In this document: piece after piece, positions 25,467 to 34,365 of the stretch
How the letters are laid out: each line of letters opens with the position of its first letter
How positions within the stretch are numbered: position 1 is the stretch's first letter
NCBI GenBank assembly: GCA_029212885.1
Contig: JARGPC010000003.1
Location: forward strand, 151,854-215,853
Length of the DNA stretch: 64,000 nucleotides
From: Coxiellaceae bacterium
GTDB lineage: Bacteria; Pseudomonadota; Gammaproteobacteria; Coxiellales; Coxiellaceae
Reading direction: 5' to 3'
Made by a program: the position numbers and the translations under genes
Notes under the pieces: model-generated
The model's database searches: none
What the model was told of the DNA's origin: nothing
Seen by the model: only the letters and a program-made list of their open reading frames with translations

Positions 25467-27008
25467 ATGAATACAAACCAAACAAACCGCAACAATAAAC
25501 AACCACGCGCGTTATTTTATTTATTTATGACAGAGCTGTGGGAACGTTTTTCTTACTGGTCAGTGCAATCATTGATCGTACTGTACATGACACAACACCT
25601 TGGCTTTAACGATAGCAAGGCTTACCTTATATATGGCGCCTTTGGTGCATTAATGATGGCCACACCTGTCATCGGTGGCTACATTGCCGACCATCTCATC
25701 GGCTACAATCGTGCTGTTATTCTTGGCGGTCTTTGCTTAATGCTGGGTTACGCCAGCCTAGCCGTTGGCCAGTTTGTTTCCTTTTATGTCGGCATGTCAG
25801 CTTGCATTATCGGTAACGGATTACTCAAACCCAACATTTCAACTTTACTTGGCACCTGTTACAAAAATAACGATAAACGCCGTGAAAGTGGCTTTACCAT
25901 CTTTTATTTTGGCATCAATGCCGGTTCTATTTTAGGCACCATTGCTTGCGGCTTTGTGGCTGAATTAGTCAGCTATCAATGGGCATTTGCGCTAGCGTCA
26001 TCAGCCATGGTCATTGGTTTAATTGTATTTAGTACTGGTATAAAAAGGGTTCATAGCGACCAAATCCATAAACATCATCGCTTGGAACAAATCACCCAAG
26101 CAATCAACCAAAAAACTTTTCTGGTTGTCATTGCCTGCATCATCATTATCGGATTGTTGTATTTGTGCTTATTACACCCTGATATCGCCAATAGCATCAT
26201 TATTATATTTGGCGTGCTATTACTGAGCTATCTCGGCTATCAATATAAACGCACAAAAAAAATATTACGTGGCAGATTTTTAGCAGCAATTATTCTAACT
26301 ATTATGTCGGTAGGCTTCTGGGCGCTGTATATGCAAATGCCAATGAGCCTGACTCTATTTGTTGCCCGCGCTGTCAACTTGAATATATTTGGCTACAGCA
26401 TCCCCCCCAGCACAGTCACCGCATTGAATAGCTTTTTTATTCTCGCTTTCGCCCCAGTCGCTGTAAAAGTCTGGCGTTCGTTAAAAACACGTGATCGTGA
26501 CCTTAGCTTTGGTGGTAAATTCAGCTTAGGTCTACTGTTTATCGGCTTAGGCTTTTTAGCCTTAACCTACGGTGCCTTTAGCGTCACACCTCTCCATCAA
26601 TCATCATTATTTCCCGTAGTGTTTGGCTACCTAGGTTTAACGCTTGGCGAATTGGCCTTATCGCCGATAGGCTTAGCAATGATCACCCTATACTCGCCAC
26701 CTCGCCTGCGCGGTTTTATGATGGGCACATGGTTTTTTGCTTTAGCCGCGTCAACTGCCATTGCCGGCCAATTGGCTAAAATTGCTAGTATTCCAAATAA
26801 GTCCATGAGCATTGTCAGTATCTCTAAAATATATGGCCATGCTTTTATCATTTTCGCAGCGATTTGTTTTGTAACCGCCTTATTGCTTATGGCGATAACG
26901 CCCTGGTTGAAAAAAATAGCGGCCACTCAGCCCCATTCAGCCAAAAAAGATCCTGATGCAGGAATAGCTGAAAAATTCACTTCCGAATCGATCACTGCTA
27001 CGGCATAA
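25467..27008 (+). CDS. POT/PTR family proton-dependent oligopeptide transporter
   Basis: Membrane protein with 12-14 segments. The proton-coupling motif ExxER is present in FMTELWERFSYW (helix 1), and the PTR2 signatures GYIADHLIGYNRAVILGG and FTIFYFGINAGSILG follow. It imports di- and tripeptides with protons. Peptide import suits amino-acid-dependent intracellular bacteria, although that is only context. The start is ATG 25467 rather than GTG 25464, because the promoter predicts a transcript beginning near 25467. Confidence 0.93.
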   Translation: MNTNQTNRNNKQPRALFYLFMTELWERFSYWSVQSLIVLYMTQHLGFNDSKAYLIYGAFGALMMATPVIGGYIADHLIGYNRAVILGGLCLMLGYASLAVGQFVSFYVGMSACIIGNGLLKPNISTLLGTCYKNNDKRRESGFTIFYFGINAGSILGTIACGFVAELVSYQWAFALASSAMVIGLIVFSTGIKRVHSDQIHKHHRLEQITQAINQKTFLVVIACIIIIGLLYLCLLHPDIANSIIIIFGVLLLSYLGYQYKRTKKILRGRFLAAIILTIMSVGFWALYMQMPMSLTLFVARAVNLNIFGYSIPPSTVTALNSFFILAFAPVAVKVWRSLKTRDRDLSFGGKFSLGLLFIGLGFLALTYGAFSVTPLHQSSLFPVVFGYLGLTLGELALSPIGLAMITLYSPPRLRGFMMGTWFFALAASTAIAGQLAKIASIPNKSMSIVSISKIYGHAFIIFAAICFVTALLLMAITPWLKKIAATQPHSAKKDPDAGIAEKFTSESITATA

Positions 27009-27041
27009 TATGGGTCAACTAAACAGCAAAAGCTAATCATC

Positions 27042-27605
27042 ATGAGTATAAATTTTGACCTGCCATTTCCAGTGCTAGAGCTAAACGATGAGCTAACTCT
27101 GCGCGAACATACTACCGACGATATAAAATCATTTTTTGACTACTACACCAACCCGAATGTAGCCAAACATATCCTCGCCACCAACCCGAAATCTTTGACA
27201 GAAGCAGAAGCTGAAATTCACTATTGCCGCAATCTCTATCGCTTTAAACGTGGCATTTACTGGAGCATCTCTCGCAAAAAAGATAATGTCATGATAGGAG
27301 CTGTTGGCATCACAACCAATAGTTTTAATCGCCGCGGCGAAATACATTATGATCTGGCTGAAAATTATTGGGGCAAAGGCATCACAACAGCCGCCATTCA
27401 AAAATGTGTTGACTACGCATTCGACACCATGGGGCTAAAGCGCATTGAAGCCATTACCGTACCAGAAAACGTAGCATCACAAAAAGTATTAACCAAGTCA
27501 TGCTTTAAACATGAAGGCACATTGCGTAATTATAAGTTTTACAACAATCAATCAATGGACATTGAAATGTTTGCCATTATCCCAGAAGATCGAGCCAGCA
27601 AATGA
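27042..27605 (+). CDS. GNAT family N-acetyltransferase (RimJ/RimL-like)
   Basis: ELNDELTLREHTTDDIKSFF begins the fold, and the acetyl-CoA loop region shows HYDLAENYWGKGITTAAIQK (Q/RxxGxG/A-like WGKGIT). VDYAFDTMGLKRIEAITVP and ENVASQKVLTKSCFKHEGTL are typical of the RimJ/RimL branch. It modifies the amino group of a protein or small molecule; the target is unknown. It overlaps the next gene, so the pair is co-translated. Confidence 0.9.
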   Translation: MSINFDLPFPVLELNDELTLREHTTDDIKSFFDYYTNPNVAKHILATNPKSLTEAEAEIHYCRNLYRFKRGIYWSISRKKDNVMIGAVGITTNSFNRRGEIHYDLAENYWGKGITTAAIQKCVDYAFDTMGLKRIEAITVPENVASQKVLTKSCFKHEGTLRNYKFYNNQSMDIEMFAIIPEDRASK

Positions 27606-27979
27606 TGCAAATTCTCGAAGAGGAAAGCCACGATAAGTACGTTATACGTGGCTATGAAGCGGGAAAAAGCATCAAGGTAAATCATACCGATTACCAGCAC
27701 AGCTTAATTATTAGCTCTCAACAATTAATTGATAACTGGCAACCTCAAAATGTCGAGCAACTCACATCATCACACTGGCAAACTCTATTAGACCTGAAGC
27801 CAGACATAGTACTAATTGGTACCGGTGAAATATTTCACTTATTGCCACATGAATTACTCGCTAGCTTCTATGAACACAACATTGGCATAGAATGCATGGA
27901 TACCGGTGCAGCTTGTCGCACCTTTGCCGCACTGCAAGCCGAAGGTCGAGCCGTTGCTGCCGCCTTATTAATACATTAA
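27602..27979 (+). CDS. Mth938-like domain protein (DUF498)
   Basis: This small protein of 125 residues has the Mth938/Xcc1710-like fold. PDIVLIGTGEIFHLLPHELL and GIECMDTGAACRTFAALQAE (tGaAcrTfN.L..E) are family signatures, with EGRAVAAALLI at the end. Bacterial members are related to the mitochondrial complex I assembly factor NDUFAF3, but the biochemical role is unknown. It starts in the ATGATG that overlaps the GNAT stop (27603-27605). It lies 22 bases before nadE and probably shares its transcript. Confidence 0.9.
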   Translation: MMQILEEESHDKYVIRGYEAGKSIKVNHTDYQHSLIISSQQLIDNWQPQNVEQLTSSHWQTLLDLKPDIVLIGTGEIFHLLPHELLASFYEHNIGIECMDTGAACRTFAALQAEGRAVAAALLIH

Positions 27980-28001
27980 ATAATCGTGGAATAGTTTAGT
28001 T

Positions 28002-29615
28002 ATGAGTCAACTGACATTAACATTGGCACAAATCAACCCAACGGTTGGCGCGATTGAAGCCAACACGCAACAAGTCATCATGTGCAGCCACCAAGCCATG
28101 CATAACGATGCTGATGTGGTTATTTTTCCTGAAATGGTATTAACCGGCTATCCACCCGAAGATTTATTATACCGCGACGAACTATACCTGCGCGTAGAGC
28201 AAGCGCTGCAATCGATTTGCCAGCAACGACTGCCAATAACTATTATCGTTGGGCACCCCGCCAAACAAAATGGAGCGATAGTCAACCAAGCCAGTGTGAT
28301 TCAAAACGGCGAAATCATTGCCCGCTACAACAAACAACATTTACCGAATTACAATGTATTTGATGAAAAGCGCTATTTTACCGCAGGGGACCAAAGCTGC
28401 ATCGTAACTATAAAAGATGTTCGTGTCGCCATTACGATTTGCGAAGATCTTTGGTGGCCTGGCCCTGCTCAACAAGCCCAACAAGCCGGCGCGCAATTAA
28501 TTGTTAGCCTAAACGCCTCACCCTTTCACCGTCGCCAAGCTGAACAACGTGTGCAAATGCTTACTTTATTAGCACAACAAGTCCAACTGCCGATCGCCTA
28601 TGTCAATATGGTCGGCGGACAAGACGAATTAGTATTTGATGGCGGCTCATTGATTACTAATCGCAACGGTGTAGTGTGCGAACACGCGCCCTACTTTGAG
28701 TCTGACTGCTTACATGCCACATTAGATTTCAGCGTGTCTCCAAGCATCAATCCCACCGATACGGTCGTCACATGCGATGATCTGGCGCTAATTTATCAAG
28801 CACTAGTTTTAGGCTTAAAAGACTACATCAGTAAAAACGGTTTTAAAAATGTTATTTTAGGCTTATCTGGCGGCATTGATTCTGCGCTCACATTAGCGAT
28901 CGCAGCTGATGCTTTAGGCGCTGAACATGTTGAAGCGATTTCCATGCCATCACAATATACCGCTGACATCAGCAATGAAGACGCAGAAGAGGAATGCAAA
29001 CTGCTGGGTGTTAAATACCAACAAATTGCCATATCACCGGTATATGATGCATTGTTACAACAATTAGCACCTGCCTTTGAAGGTCGAGATGCTGACATTA
29101 CGGAAGAAAATCTGCAGGCGCGCTGCCGCGGCATTATTCTGATGGCGCTGTCGAACAAATTTGGCTCTCTGGTATTGTCTACCGGTAATAAAAGTGAATT
29201 AGCTGTCGGCTTTGCCACATTATATGGCGACATGTGCGGCGGCTTTGCGGTGCTAAAAGACGCACCTAAAACACTTGTCTATCAACTCGCCGAGTACCGT
29301 AATACACTTTCACCCGCCATTCCTCAACGCGTTATCGATAGACCACCAACAGCAGAATTAGCAAACGACCAGCTCGACCAAGATCGACTACCACCCTACG
29401 ATATTCTCGACGCCATCATCGAGCGCTTTATAGAGTGCGACTTAAGCGCACAAGATATTATTGCCGAAGGCTTCGATAAAGACACGGTATATGACGTGAT
29501 TAAATTGATTAAACGCAATGAATACAAACGCTCACAAGCTGCTATTGGAACACGCATTACGCAACGAGCTTTCGGTAAAGATCGCCGCTATCCACTAACG
29601 CATGAGTTATTTTAG
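28002..29615 (+). CDS. nadE: Glutamine-dependent NAD+ synthetase NadE
   Basis: This enzyme makes the last step of NAD synthesis, amidating nicotinic acid adenine dinucleotide with glutamine nitrogen. An N-terminal nitrilase-like glutaminase domain (about 1-260) has FPEMVLTGYPPEDLL with the catalytic Glu and ITICEDLWWPGPAQ with the catalytic Cys. The C-terminal synthetase domain has the PP-loop LGLSGGIDSALTLAI near 287 and STGNKSELAVGFATLYGDM. The 537-residue length fits the two-domain bacterial form. The TAG stop overlaps the stop of a convergent small gene. Confidence 0.97.
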   Translation: MSQLTLTLAQINPTVGAIEANTQQVIMCSHQAMHNDADVVIFPEMVLTGYPPEDLLYRDELYLRVEQALQSICQQRLPITIIVGHPAKQNGAIVNQASVIQNGEIIARYNKQHLPNYNVFDEKRYFTAGDQSCIVTIKDVRVAITICEDLWWPGPAQQAQQAGAQLIVSLNASPFHRRQAEQRVQMLTLLAQQVQLPIAYVNMVGGQDELVFDGGSLITNRNGVVCEHAPYFESDCLHATLDFSVSPSINPTDTVVTCDDLALIYQALVLGLKDYISKNGFKNVILGLSGGIDSALTLAIAADALGAEHVEAISMPSQYTADISNEDAEEECKLLGVKYQQIAISPVYDALLQQLAPAFEGRDADITEENLQARCRGIILMALSNKFGSLVLSTGNKSELAVGFATLYGDMCGGFAVLKDAPKTLVYQLAEYRNTLSPAIPQRVIDRPPTAELANDQLDQDRLPPYDILDAIIERFIECDLSAQDIIAEGFDKDTVYDVIKLIKRNEYKRSQAAIGTRITQRAFGKDRRYPLTHELF

Positions 29616-29779
29616 TAAAAATATTGGCTTGAACTATCAGGCTTGTCATTAGTAAACACCTGATTAGCAGGTCGATCCTTCAAAGGTGAATCATTGCGGG
29701 TATCAGTATAATAAGCAGAGACAAAATACAGCGGCACAAGAATTGCCAAAAAAACTGCTATTAATCTTATAATTGCCAT
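29612..29779 (-). CDS. Small single-pass membrane protein, 55 residues
   Basis: The sequence begins MAIIRLIAVFLAILVPLYFV, then SAYYTDTRNDSPLKDRP. One membrane segment at the N-terminus is followed by a polar tail ending SSSQYFY. The ATG at 29779 has GGTGG about 9 bases upstream. Its stop (29612-29614) overlaps the nadE stop from the opposite strand. It follows asd on the same strand after 131 bases. No family is recognised; the membrane segment and clean ends favour a real gene. Confidence 0.5.
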   Translation of the reverse strand: MAIIRLIAVFLAILVPLYFVSAYYTDTRNDSPLKDRPANQVFTNDKPDSSSQYFY

Positions 29780-29910
29780 CTTGCTAAGCCACCTTCACAA
29801 CTATCAAATGCGCTATCCATACCCACTATGTCATATCCATTAATATAGAATTTTATACTATAAATCTTAAGGTTATATTAATTCAGCACAACTAAACTCG
29901 CGCCTCAATA

Positions 29911-30936
29911 TCAATGCTTTACCGCTTCATTCTTCATTACCAATAATTCAGCAATCTGCACCGCATTTAATGCCGCACCTTTACGCACATTATCAGCCAC
30001 CACCCACATATTTAAGCCGTTCGGATGAGAGATATCATTGCGAATCCGACTAACAAACACTTCATCACTGGTCGCTGCATGACTAATCGGTGTCGCATAA
30101 GCATTATCCTCATCCACTACCTCGATGCCTGGTATTTTTTCCAAAATGGACTTGGCCGCAGCTGCTTCTATCGGCTCTGCTGTTTCCATATGAATCGCCT
30201 CAGCATGACCATAAAACACAGGTACACGCACCGCTGTTGGGTTAACCAAAAGATTAGGATCATTGAAAATCTTTTGCATTTCCAGCACCATCTTCATCTC
30301 TTCACGCGTATAACCATTATCCTGAAACTCATCGATATGTGGAATTACATTAAATGCAATCGGTTTATCAAACGCCTCAGTCTCAGCTTCTTGACCATTA
30401 AACAAAGCCGCTGTCTGTTTCGCTAACTCATCAATCGCTTCGCGCCCTGCGCCCGACACTGCCTGATAGGTAGAAACATTAATACGCTTAATACCCACCT
30501 GATCGTAAATCGGCTTTACCGCAACCGCCATCTGAATGGTTGAACAATTAGGATTAGCAATAATCTGACTGTGATAGCTTACCAATGCTTCCGGGTTAAC
30601 CTCCGGTACAACCAAAGGAATATCTTGGTCATAACGAAAGCACGATGAATTATCAATCACAATAGTGTTTTGATCCGCCGCTTTACGCGCATATTTTTCA
30701 GCAACCTCATTACTTGCCATAAAAAAAGCAAAGTCGGTATCAGTAAAGTCAAACTCCGCTAGATCTTTTACCACTAAAGACTTATTACCATACAACACAG
30801 TGTTACCCGCCGAGCGCTCGCTGGCTAATGCAACTATATTCTCAATCGGAAATTCACGCTCATGTAAAATCTTTAACAACGCTTCGCCCACCACACCCGT
30901 GGCACCAACAACCGCTACATTATATTTATCACTCAT
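29911..30936 (-). CDS. asd: Aspartate-semialdehyde dehydrogenase
   Basis: This enzyme reduces aspartyl phosphate to aspartate semialdehyde, the branch point to lysine/diaminopimelate, threonine and methionine. N-terminal NADP-binding GATGVVGEALL, catalytic Cys131 in NPNCSTIQMAVAV, and VSTYQAVSGAGREAIDEL identify the shorter (about 340-residue) Asd branch. The ATG overlaps the aroC stop (ATGA at 30933-30936), so it is translationally coupled to aroC. Confidence 0.97.
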   Translation of the reverse strand: MSDKYNVAVVGATGVVGEALLKILHEREFPIENIVALASERSAGNTVLYGNKSLVVKDLAEFDFTDTDFAFFMASNEVAEKYARKAADQNTIVIDNSSCFRYDQDIPLVVPEVNPEALVSYHSQIIANPNCSTIQMAVAVKPIYDQVGIKRINVSTYQAVSGAGREAIDELAKQTAALFNGQEAETEAFDKPIAFNVIPHIDEFQDNGYTREEMKMVLEMQKIFNDPNLLVNPTAVRVPVFYGHAEAIHMETAEPIEAAAAKSILEKIPGIEVVDEDNAYATPISHAATSDEVFVSRIRNDISHPNGLNMWVVADNVRKGAALNAVQIAELLVMKNEAVKH

Positions 30937-32048
30937 CTTTTATATCCTTCCGTTAAGGTATTTTTTACATCACTCTTTTTTGTCACCCCTGACTTGACCA
31001 GGGGTCCACGACAACTCAACCAAGCATCTGCCAAAACCAAATTCATCATCGCTTCCGCTACCGGCACAGCACGTATGGCAACACAAACATCATGCCGCCC
31101 TTCTGTCACCACCTCAGTCGCTTCACCATCGGTATTAATGGTTTTCGCCGGAATACGAATACTTGAAGGTGGCTTCACCGCCAATTTCACCAAAATATCT
31201 TGCCCCGTCGATATGCCACCCAAAATACCACCTGCATGATTACTCGCAAAACCATCAGTTAATATTTCATCACGATGCTCCGATCCATGCTGCGTGACCA
31301 CACCAACACCATCACCAATTTCAACGGCCTTAACCGCATTAATGCCCATCATCGCCGCGGCAATTTGTGCATTGAGCTTTGCAAACACGGGCTCGCCCAA
31401 CCCTACTGGCACACCTTGCGCTCGCACACAAACACTACCACCCATCGAGTCACCTTTTTTACGTAACTCAGTAATAAGCTGCTGCACTTGCTCCACTTTT
31501 TCAGCATCTAAAAAATAACAGTCGTTATGATACACATCAATCCAATTGTATTGCTGCGCCTGCACCTCACCAACGGCTGCCAAGCCCGCCTGCACTGCAA
31601 TATCGGTTTGTTGCGATAACAACTGCTTGGCAATCGCGCCAGCCGCTACCCACATCGCCGTCTCGCGTGCCGATGCTCGACCACCACCGCGATGATCACG
31701 CACGCCATATTTTTTATGATACGTATAATCCGCATGGCCAGGTCTATAACAGTGCTCAAGTTCATCATAATGATAAGGCTTGGCATCCTGGTTTTCTATC
31801 ATTAAAGCAATCGATGCTCCGGTCGTTTGACCACGAAATAGTCCCGATAAGATTTTTACTTGATCGCTTTCTTGACGCTGCGTCACCCATTTAGAACAAC
31901 CCGGCCTTCTACGATCCAAAGCTTGTTGAATAAGCGCCACATCTAAAGCCAACCCTGCTGGACAGCCATCAATAATCGCCACCATCGCCGCACCATGCGA
32001 TTCACCGGCCGTCATTAAACGAAACTGTCGACCAAAACAATTACTCAT
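30933..32048 (-). CDS. aroC: Chorismate synthase with repeat-derived C-terminal tail
   Basis: This enzyme converts 5-enolpyruvylshikimate 3-phosphate to chorismate with reduced FMN. GESHGAAMVAIIDGCPAG, DRRRPGCSKW, RPGHADYTYHKKYGVRDHRG and GGRASARETA are the family signatures. The core ends near AEAMMNLVLADAWLS. The last 25 residues (CRGPLVKSGVTKKSDV...) are encoded across a GGACCCCTGG...GTCAGGGGTGACA repeat (30981-31009), so the native C-terminus seems to have been replaced or extended. The start is ATG 32048, overlapping the prmB end by 8 bases; an upstream TTG at 32051 is unlikely. Confidence 0.96.
   Translation of the reverse strand: MSNCFGRQFRLMTAGESHGAAMVAIIDGCPAGLALDVALIQQALDRRRPGCSKWVTQRQESDQVKILSGLFRGQTTGASIALMIENQDAKPYHYDELEHCYRPGHADYTYHKKYGVRDHRGGGRASARETAMWVAAGAIAKQLLSQQTDIAVQAGLAAVGEVQAQQYNWIDVYHNDCYFLDAEKVEQVQQLITELRKKGDSMGGSVCVRAQGVPVGLGEPVFAKLNAQIAAAMMGINAVKAVEIGDGVGVVTQHGSEHRDEILTDGFASNHAGGILGGISTGQDILVKLAVKPPSSIRIPAKTINTDGEATEVVTEGRHDVCVAIRAVPVAEAMMNLVLADAWLSCRGPLVKSGVTKKSDVKNTLTEGYKR
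30981..31009. repeat. GATGACA-type hairpin repeat inside the aroC 3' end
   Basis: TGTCACCCCTGACTTGACCA + GGGGTCCACGA is the same family as the other loci, in reverse orientation and slightly diverged (CCCCTG...CAGGGG). It lies in frame in the last codons of aroC, 45 bases before the asd start codon. Confidence 0.7.
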
Positions 32049-32940
32049 CAATTAACTGCTCTTGCTTTAAAAAGGCCATTAAATCTTCGCGCGTTACAAC
32101 AAATAACCCACTGGTCTCAGCATCGGTATCCAACCAGACAAATGGCGCCTGCGGATAACGCTTAATCAGTGTTTCATCTGAAAAACCCACCTCCATAAAT
32201 AACACACCATCATCGGTTAAGTGATCCGGCGCACCTTTTAATAACTCAATCACTATCGCTAAACCATCATCATCAGCACGCAGTGCCAAACTGGGTTCGT
32301 GCTGATACTCGGCTGGCACTTCGGCCATTTCCTCGTCACTCACATAGGGCGGATTGCTAATAATAATATCATAGCGTTGTGATGATAGCTGCTGGTAACA
32401 GTCCGACTTAATTAAGCTCACGCGCTGATCAAGCTGATGGTTCTGTACGTTGATCTTAGCGACCGCCAAAGCATCATCACTAATATCGACCGCATCCACC
32501 TCAGCCCGAGGGAATTGATAAGCCGCAGCAATCGCGATACAACCACTGCCCGTTCCTACCTCTAGAATTCGCTTCACTTGATCAGGCTCTGCCCATGGTC
32601 GACAATGATCATCCAGCCAGCAACCCATCAATGAGCGTGGGATGAGGACCCGCGGATCAACATAAAACTCCAAGCCCATAAACCAAGCGCGCTGCATAAT
32701 ATAAGGTAGCGGCATGCGCTGCTCTGCACGTTGCTGCACCCAATCCTCTATCTGCTGCTCTACCTCTGGCGTCAATGATTGCTGCAATACCGAGCGATCA
32801 CTGTCTAGTGGTAAACCAGCGGCAGCTAACACCAAATACACCGCTTCATCCCAGGCATTATCACTGCCATGGCCATAGTAAAGTTCTGCCTGCTCAAAAT
32901 GCTGACAAACTTGATTGATTGCTGATTCTATCGTTTTCAT
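32041..32940 (-). CDS. prmB: Ribosomal protein uL3 N5-glutamine methyltransferase PrmB
   Basis: This SAM-dependent enzyme methylates a glutamine of ribosomal protein L3. AELYYGHGSDNAWDEAVYLV is the PrmB N-terminal signature, RILEVGTGSGCIAIAAAYQF is the SAM motif, and IISNPPYVSDEEMAEVP contains the NPPY catalytic motif. I start at ATG 32940, since family alignment begins at MKTIESAIN. The longer open frame upstream overlaps smrB on the other strand and is not coding. This gives 299 residues. It heads prmB-aroC-asd and is divergent from smrB, as in E. coli. Confidence 0.95.
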   Translation of the reverse strand: MKTIESAINQVCQHFEQAELYYGHGSDNAWDEAVYLVLAAAGLPLDSDRSVLQQSLTPEVEQQIEDWVQQRAEQRMPLPYIMQRAWFMGLEFYVDPRVLIPRSLMGCWLDDHCRPWAEPDQVKRILEVGTGSGCIAIAAAYQFPRAEVDAVDISDDALAVAKINVQNHQLDQRVSLIKSDCYQQLSSQRYDIIISNPPYVSDEEMAEVPAEYQHEPSLALRADDDGLAIVIELLKGAPDHLTDDGVLFMEVGFSDETLIKRYPQAPFVWLDTDAETSGLFVVTREDLMAFLKQEQLIDE

Positions 32941-32961
32941 GCCGAGATGGTACAATAGGTC

Positions 32962-33537
32962 ATGACTAAAAAGCCAACAAAAAACACAAAAAAACCGAAA
33001 ATAACGGATCAAGATCAAAAAGACTTCCAGCAAGCCATGGATGATATTGACCGCATACCAGATCATGGTCGGCACACCAAACCGACCAACACGTTCCGAA
33101 TGAAACGCAAAAATCAGAGCAACCACAATTTCGAGGATAGAACGCCTATCAATATCTATTACTCACGTGATGCAGGCTCGCTGGGACCAGATGACCGCCT
33201 GAATTACGAGCAACCGCATATCTTAAAAAAAGATATTAAACGGTTGAAAAAAGGTGATTTTTCTATCGAAGCTAGACTGGACTTACACCTCTATACCGTC
33301 GAGCAAGCCATTGATGCCCTACATGACTTTATCGACCAGTGCCAAGCTGAAAATATACGCTTTGCATTAGTAATCCATGGCAAAGGCCACTACTCGGCCG
33401 ATGGGGTGCCAGCGATCAAAAATATGCTCAATCAATGGTTGCGTAACCATCCAAACGTGTTAGCATTCCAATCAGCCAAGCCTAAGGATGGCGGAACGGG
33501 TGCAATATACATTCTTCTCAAATGCGGAGGTAAATAA
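32962..33537 (+). CDS. smrB: Smr-domain endonuclease SmrB
   Basis: The C-terminal Smr domain (about 105-191) shows LDLHLYTVEQAIDALHDFID, ALVIHGKGHYSADGVPAIK and GTGAIYILL, all core Smr motifs. SmrB is recruited to collided ribosomes and cleaves the mRNA between them. The N-terminal half (1-100) is basic and probably disordered, with an LNYEQPHILKKDIKRLKKGD segment as in E. coli SmrB. The prmB/smrB divergent arrangement is conserved. It ends immediately before udk (no gap). Confidence 0.92.
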   Translation: MTKKPTKNTKKPKITDQDQKDFQQAMDDIDRIPDHGRHTKPTNTFRMKRKNQSNHNFEDRTPINIYYSRDAGSLGPDDRLNYEQPHILKKDIKRLKKGDFSIEARLDLHLYTVEQAIDALHDFIDQCQAENIRFALVIHGKGHYSADGVPAIKNMLNQWLRNHPNVLAFQSAKPKDGGTGAIYILLKCGGK

Positions 33538-34176
33538 GTGAATCACAAGACCATCATCATCGGCGTAGCAGGCCCTACAGCCTCAGGCAAAAGCTTACTA
33601 GCAAACACCATTGTTGAGGAGTTAGGCAGCGATCAAGTTGAAATCATCTCAGAAGATGCCTACTACCGCGATCAAAAACACATGCCTTTTGATGAGCGCT
33701 TAAAAACCAACTACGATCACCCCAACGCCTTCGAACATGACTTATTAATCAAACACCTCCAGACTTTACAAAGCGGTAAAAGCATCGAACTACCAATGTA
33801 TGATTTCACTAATCATGTACGCAGTGATGAAACCCGCACCATTGGCTCAAAACACATTATTGTTATTGAAGGAATATTATTATTCGTTGATCAAGCACTG
33901 CGCGATATGATGGATATTCGTTTGTTTATGGACACACCACTCGATGTTTGTTTATTACGTCGACTCAAGCGTGACATCATCAAGCGTGGTCGTTCAATTG
34001 AATCGGTGATGGAACAATATCAAGAAACCGTCCGCCCGATGTATTTGCAGTTTGTCGAACCATCAAAACGCTATGCCGATGTGATTGTGCCGCGTGGTGG
34101 TGAGAATCGCATTGCGATTGAGATGGTGCAAGCCAAAATGCGCGAGCTATTAACTAAAGCGAATATTGCGGTATAA
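33538..34176 (+). CDS. udk: Uridine kinase
   Basis: This pyrimidine-salvage enzyme phosphorylates uridine and cytidine with ATP or GTP. Walker A GPTASGKS is at 12-19. SEDAYYRDQKHMPFDERLKT, NYDHPNAFEHDLL, LPMYDFTNHVRSDET and VIEGILLFVD are uridine-kinase signatures. The start is GTG 33538, directly after the smrB TAA, with GGAGG 9 bases upstream, so the two are a coupled operon. The 212-residue length matches the family. Confidence 0.96.
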   Translation: MNHKTIIIGVAGPTASGKSLLANTIVEELGSDQVEIISEDAYYRDQKHMPFDERLKTNYDHPNAFEHDLLIKHLQTLQSGKSIELPMYDFTNHVRSDETRTIGSKHIIVIEGILLFVDQALRDMMDIRLFMDTPLDVCLLRRLKRDIIKRGRSIESVMEQYQETVRPMYLQFVEPSKRYADVIVPRGGENRIAIEMVQAKMRELLTKANIAV

Positions 34177-34203
34177 CCCTTTAAAAACAACTACGCAGCT
34201 ATT

Positions 34204-34301
34204 ATTGCGGCGAACACTGTACCTATTTTACTTCATGGCTCGCTTCGTTCCACTACGCTGCGCTTTACTTACGTAAAATAGGAACAGATATCCGCCGCAA
34301 T
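34204..34301. repeat. Large inverted repeat downstream of udk
   Basis: The arms ATTGCGGCG...CTGTACCTATTTTAC (34204-34231) and GTAAAATAGGAACAG...CGCCGCAAT (34273-34301) pair imperfectly over 28-29 positions around a 41-nt GC-rich loop. The 5' arm begins 28 bases after the udk stop, so it may protect the mRNA end. It fills the gap to the next gene; no coding region is seen. Confidence 0.6.
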
Positions 34302-34365
34302 GCCAACCATAGTTAGTTACTCACCCATGTTAAGCTATAAGGCAGTATTCACGTTTAATAAGCCG

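Noticed and set aside
32941..33126. N-terminal extension of PrmB
   Set aside because: The extra 62 residues lie antisense to the smrB start, do not match PrmB, and MKTIESAIN aligns with the known N-terminus.
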